A stretch of DNA of 64,000 nt from Leucocoprinus leucothites (Eukaryota; Basidiomycota; Agaricomycetes; Agaricales; Agaricaceae). Below the pieces are notes generated by a model, which ran no database searches, was not told where the DNA came from, and saw only the letters and a list, made by a program, of their open reading frames with translations. Shown here piece by piece: positions 59,843-64,000 of this stretch. Each line of letters opens with the position of its first letter. The stretch's first letter is position 1. Location of the stretch: the NCBI GenBank assembly GCA_013368445.1, contig JAACJO010000058.1, forward strand, positions 1 to 64,000, given 5' to 3'. The translations under genes and the position numbers were made by a program.

Positions 59843-61453
59843 ATGTCGCGCGGGATCCCTGGAGAAGAAATAAATCAAATAATAGGCCAGGTGGCGGAGG
59901 AAAAAGAGGCTGAAAACCTCATTAAAGGCGCCTTTGACAAGGCTGGGCCGGTTGCTCTGGGTGAGCATCTTCGCCGGAACCATCTTCCCCCTGTTTTTTC
60001 AAAACTAGAGTCCGAGCAAGTGTTCTCGGATTTCTTGAGTTGGGTAGAGAAGTATCCCAGCGGAAACCTACTCCAGGGAGCCATTTCCCACCTGAAAAAA
60101 CAAAGAAAGAACCTCCGGGACGACAAGCAAAGCTTTGTGGCAGAGTCGCGGCTCTTCATGTCCCCCGAAAAGAAGGAGGAGTTTCTATCGAGGATTCCGA
60201 AAAAAACGGTCCACCCTCTCTCCAGCGTATACCCTCCCGCAGATCGCTTCATGGCCGAGAACCAGGCCATATTTGACGCCAACGAGTGGTACATCGAGCA
60301 GAGGGAATTAACCGACGGCCGGACAAAGCGGTGAGAAATCGACATGCTCGACCACCCTAAGCTGCAGCTTGACATCCCTCCCGAAGAGAGCGCCCTCATT
60401 TATGATCTCGACGTCCAGCTCATCGGAGTTGTTATCAGAGGCGTTTTCCAAAGCGGCCAGCTTCTTCAAGCGGTCGATGAAACATTAGAAAAGGCCATCA
60501 ATACCTATTTTGATATTCGGGCAAGTGCACAGTCTAGTACATCACTTTATCTCAAACCAACAATAGCTTGACGACGCTGGAAAACTGGTTCTGGTCGGGT
60601 ACACTGCTGGATCAAGGAGCATGCCCAAGTTTCACTGGGCCAAGAATATCCGCAACCGCAAATTTAGCAAAGACGAAAAAATGAGGGTCCACTACCTATG
60701 GAGTTCCGCGTTCGCTGCGATGTGGAACGTTGTCAAAAGTGTCGCTCCTCAATCCGTCCTTGATGACTATTGCAAGTATCTGCAGGCCACTGGTATATGC
60801 AGGATGGATGGCGACGAGCAGATGGTGCAGGATGCCAACTGTCGCGGGGCGTATGAAGTAGAAATACCTACCAGTGACGGGGAAACAAAGGTGTTTGAGT
60901 TCCGGAACGTTGAACTCGCGTCTCCGACCGGAGCCATGGGGGAACAATATTCCAGGTGAGTTTCGGATTGGAAAGACATATGATCATCAACCTCACCGGA
61001 CCTAGGTTCATTCATCGGGAGGTCAAACCTCACGAATACGCCATCTCGTGGACTACTTCGAGATACAACGCCACCAGCACACCCAACGACCAGCTCGGGG
61101 GGAATTTCTTCATGTCCCAGTACGCAATTCGAATACAATCTGCGGCCAACAGCATGATTATTTTCAGGCCCCGCAAATGGCACGGTACCGGTCTTCATGC
61201 ACTTTGCGGGACAGATGAGCGGCCGGACCTGCAATACCATCAGAGAGGCCTTTCGTTTGTAACATCTAATCGAATTCCGAATGTTTGGAAGGCGTACGTG
61301 GAGGGTAGAAGGGGTGGAAGCACTGGACCTCCTGAAATACTTTACTGGGACCAGCTGGCCGCCGCCCACCTAGACACTGCCGACGAACTCAACCAAGCCC
61401 CCGAGTTGAAGCGCCAGAGGTCGCCCACTCCAGGACCTACTACATTAACGTGA
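59843..61453 (+). CDS. Gene E: TET/JBP-like Fe(II)/2-oxoglutarate oxygenase
   Basis: A 484-aa protein from four exons: 59843-60330, 60391-60520, 60567-60955, 61006-61453. The C-terminal region has the layout I associate with fungal TET/JBP-type oxygenases: FIHREVKPHEYAISWTTSRY (His339, Glu341), NATSTPNDQLGGNFF, YAIRIQSAANSMIIF, RPRKWHGTGLHAL (His395) and a later RG-LSFVTSNRIP. Family members oxidise 5-methylcytosine or thymine in DNA; many agaricomycete genomes have expanded sets. An Asp is expected where Glu341 stands, so activity is uncertain. The N-terminal half is helical and charged (EKYPSGNLLQGAISHLKKQ). The exon 1/2 acceptor is weak, chosen because it alone keeps frame; a small indel is an alternative. 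Intron 2 is GC-AG with a perfect GCAAGT donor. Confidence 0.75.
60521..60566 (+). other. GC-AG intron 2 of gene E
   Basis: Donor ATTCGG followed by GCAAGT, acceptor AACAATAG. Splicing joins FDIR to LDDAGKLVLVGY in phase. A GT four bases inside would break the frame. Confidence 0.7.
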
Positions 61454-62929
61454 AAGAGTGCTCGACTGCTGAAGAAGAAGAGGGTAAAGGAATCCGGAAT
61501 CGTAGGTATGTTGGGGTACAAGCAGTGGACAAAGTAGAGATTAACTGGTATCTCCGGTCGGGCGCGATCAAGAGTTGCGGTCCAAATTAATACACATATT
61601 GGTTTATATACATCATTCTGAGAAGCACCAAAAAAATGAATTCACAACATGGATACGATCGTGAATTGGGAATCAGATGAGAATTCCTACGGTGGGCACA
61701 TCGGAAATTTGAGCTAGCTATGTACGAACACTTTTTTTCCACCGTACTCAAGGGACCCTGGAAGGGTCGTTCCGGGGCAGTAAAGTCCAAGGCTCTGGTC
61801 AAGTCGCGGGGCTTGCCCGCTACGCGGAATCAAGTGCAAGAACTAGATCCCCGATATTTGGCTTTTGAACTTCACGCGGCCCTTTTTCATGATCTGTCTA
61901 TAGAATATTAGTGGGCGCCCGCATATGCCACCAGCTAGTAATAAAGGGAGGACAGTTTAAAGCGATTCACGGAATCCCCGAAACGTGCTCCACGTTCAGT
62001 CCTATATGACCTACTAGCAGTAGACCTAGGACGCCCGAATTCCAAGCAGGGGATCCAGCGGGCCAAAGTCCTTGGTCTCCCACCTTCTCTCCTCTCAAAG
62101 GAGCAGTCCATGAGGTTTCCTGCCTTTATCGTAATTTAAAAAATCCCTATTCACCTTCCCTCCATGTGGCCAGCGGATACGTTCTGATTGATGAATCTTC
62201 CGTACCGGGATTCGTACGCGACCTTGAAGCTCTCCATTCAAAACTACGGCGGGTATGAAGGCGGGAAATCGAATGGCGACCGCGCCAAATTATTTTTGCA
62301 GGACGCGGGTCACCTTCTGGTTCCGTTTTACTAACGTGGACCCAGTTCACCCGACCAAGGATTCTGAACACGCTCATTGCCTCGCCGCAGGAAAAGACAA
62401 AGGGAAGCGATTCAAGTTTGGGCCCGATGAGTATGAAGCAGTGCCGCATCATGGAGGGAGACCAGGAAGCACTCTAAACATATCTCTAGAGGAACCTGCT
62501 TTAATCGGATGGTGTCTCTAATCATATGGGGGCTCTTTCCCTTCATATGCGACGCGCCGGCGGCGCGCGATCGGGCAATCGGGCATAGGCTACTTGGGGT
62601 TAAGGTTCAAACTGATATATGGCCCCGTCACAATTTCTCCTTTATTCCCGGCCTTATCGTTCGCTTCCTCGAGGCTAGCATTAGCTCATACATCTACCAT
62701 GACCTTCCAAGTTACCTCATACTATTTCCTCTCGAGCCCCAAGCTCGGTGCTCGGCGCTGCAGGTGTTTCTTGGAGTGGTGCAACAATAATAATAACATT
62801 GTCACCTGATCTAAGGTTGATGTCGCATCAATGATGGATTGATCAGCAACTCAAGCGGGGCTCTCTTCTAAATATATACTGGCTTCTACTTTACCATACT
62901 TGCCTACTTTTCTGGCTTTGGTAAGAAAC
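61454..62929. other. Intergenic region between gene E and the second copy of gene B
   Basis: No confident gene. Short frames at 61720-61911 and 62255-62521 are unmatched. The segment just upstream of 62930 (GTCACCTGATCTAAGGTTGA, from about 62801) resembles the sequence upstream of gene B (GTCACCTGATCTCAAGTTGA, from about 53483), so the duplication includes promoter sequence. Confidence 0.5.
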
Positions 62930-64000
62930 ATGCCGGAAACCACTTGGCGCAAAAAAGACAACATTCACGCGTACTCATACCCATGGACAACTAATTTTCT
63001 TTTTGAGCACCCCAAACTTGAGGACGGTGTCGGGAAAATCGACGCAGAATACCAGGCTGGGATGAGGGTAAGTGACCAGCCGGCTCACCAGCCCCGCGCA
63101 TCCCAATAAACTCGGACAACTAGAAAATGCTCAGCTCGATGGACAGACACGAAGAAGGCCTTTGTGCCAACGCAGAGTTCCAAGCCTTCATTTGAAAGGA
63201 GAGTGCGACCGAGCCAAGCAGCTCCCACACAGCCAGGGCCAAGGCCCTCAAAGCTTTGTTTGCGTATCGCCTGGTGGAAACTCTCGCCCAATCACTTGGA
63301 AGTGGGTCAAGTCCGCGAGCGCCAGTCAACCTCAACATGCCCCAAGTTATGCGTGCGCTTGTGGCAGAAAAATGGCAAACATGGGCATCGGTGGTAAGCC
63401 CATCTCTCGGTTCATCCCATTCTCATATCCTTGACCACCTAATACTAGACGGGAATGAAGGAAATAGATTGGAGCAATCTCCTCCAGCTTGGGAGAGAGT
63501 CCATGAGTGTGACTAGCGCAACCTACGCGGACCTTCCTCCCATCACCGACTCGACGTCCATCTTTGCGCACGTATCTCTTAATTCCGAGAAAACTTTGTA
63601 CTCGAGTGTGATGTCGAATTTCGCCGCTGTGGCCTGCTATGTAGCGTATCTCTCGGAGTCGGTGAGTTTCCAGTCCTGATCGTTTACTGCTCTCTCTGTC
63701 ACTCTCACTCACGCATGCACACGCATGCACCCGCACCTTGTGAACGAGAAGAAGGCTCCATACCTCCCCGATAGAGCTTAGCCGCTATTAGAAGCGTTAA
63801 ATCTTCCACCCAGCGGCGCTCAGATCTTTGATCAACTGTCGCTGCTGTCTCCACCTTACATCGCCGTCACTTACTCCCCGATTCTACTATTTGGGTCCCT
63901 CAATTATTCTTTCAGGTCTATCAAGTCCACCACCATTACGAGGGTAGGTCGAATCTAAATTTAAATTAAATTAAATCTCCATCCTCATTATCTGCAGGCA
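62930..64000 (+). pseudogene. Gene B second copy, with in-frame stops; runs off the window
   Basis: Exons parallel to gene B: 62930-63067 (138 bp, same length as B exon 1), 63124-63393, 63449-63661, about 63755-63943, then an intron and the window end. Protein similarity is clear throughout: TWRKKDNIHAYSYPWTTNFL, SSMDRHEEGLCANAEFQAF, AKALKALFAYRLVETLAQSL, SSVMSNFAAVACYVAYLSES, VTYSPILLFGSLNYSFRSIK. A TGA at 63193-63195 and a TAG at 63779-63781 lie inside aligned exons, so this copy appears non-functional, unless the reads are wrong or the region is skipped. Its intron donors are GT where gene B has GC. Confidence 0.82.

Noticed and set aside
1..64000. CRISPR arrays, rRNA, tRNA or a bacterial-type operon
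   Set aside because: No regular direct repeats with unique spacers, no rRNA-like segments and no convincing tRNA were seen; introns throughout show a eukaryotic nuclear source.

Overview
The window looks like nuclear DNA of a filamentous basidiomycete, most likely an agaricomycete. Genes are intron-rich with short introns (about 45-85 bp), the protein families are those of mushroom-type fungi, and Ty3/gypsy and Ty1/copia relics are present. I cannot name the species. Exon structures were worked out by hand from splice sites, reading-frame continuity and recalled family motifs; no alignment or transcript data were used.

Layout. 1-10.2 kb: one MADS-box transcription factor gene, then about 7 kb of gene-poor DNA holding one TA-flanked terminal-inverted-repeat element. 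10.2-17.8 kb: a conventional gene block with a Zn2Cys6 transcription factor (minus), a head-to-head GLTP-fold lipid-transfer protein, a protein with four copies of a C2HC finger-like repeat, and an aminoglycoside-phosphotransferase-fold protein lacking both expected catalytic aspartates. 17.8-25.5 kb: repeat-rich DNA with one weak hypothetical gene and a degenerate tandem array of about 155-bp units derived from polyubiquitin. 25.5-35.5 kb: a lineage-specific 901-aa protein and, divergently, a SNF2-family ATPase of about 1,418 aa whose tail is made of many mini-exons and ends in a repeat element. 35.5-42.5 kb: palindromic AT/GGCGCC repeats, a decayed gypsy element (minus), a decayed copia element (plus) and a probable LTR. 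42.6-50.3 kb: one very large minus-strand gene joining an N-terminal zinc-binding region, an OrsD-like (DUF3505-type) finger region, a tyrosine-recombinase-like domain and a RecQ-type helicase in frame.

52.4-64 kb: a compact plus-strand island. It has a small gene, a decayed JmjC-gene fragment, a nuclear-looking protein of unknown family (called B here), two JmjC-type Fe(II)/2-oxoglutarate proteins (C and D), a TET/JBP-like Fe(II)/2-oxoglutarate oxygenase (E), and a second, stop-containing copy of B running off the window end. The repeated order suggests segmental duplication. The grouping of B with three different 2OG-oxygenase proteins, beside the recombinase-helicase gene, is the best candidate here for an undescribed chromatin- or DNA-modification module; that link is inference. 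Five inferred introns across four genes use GC-AG boundaries, one of which is GT in the paralogous copy at the same position and another likewise.
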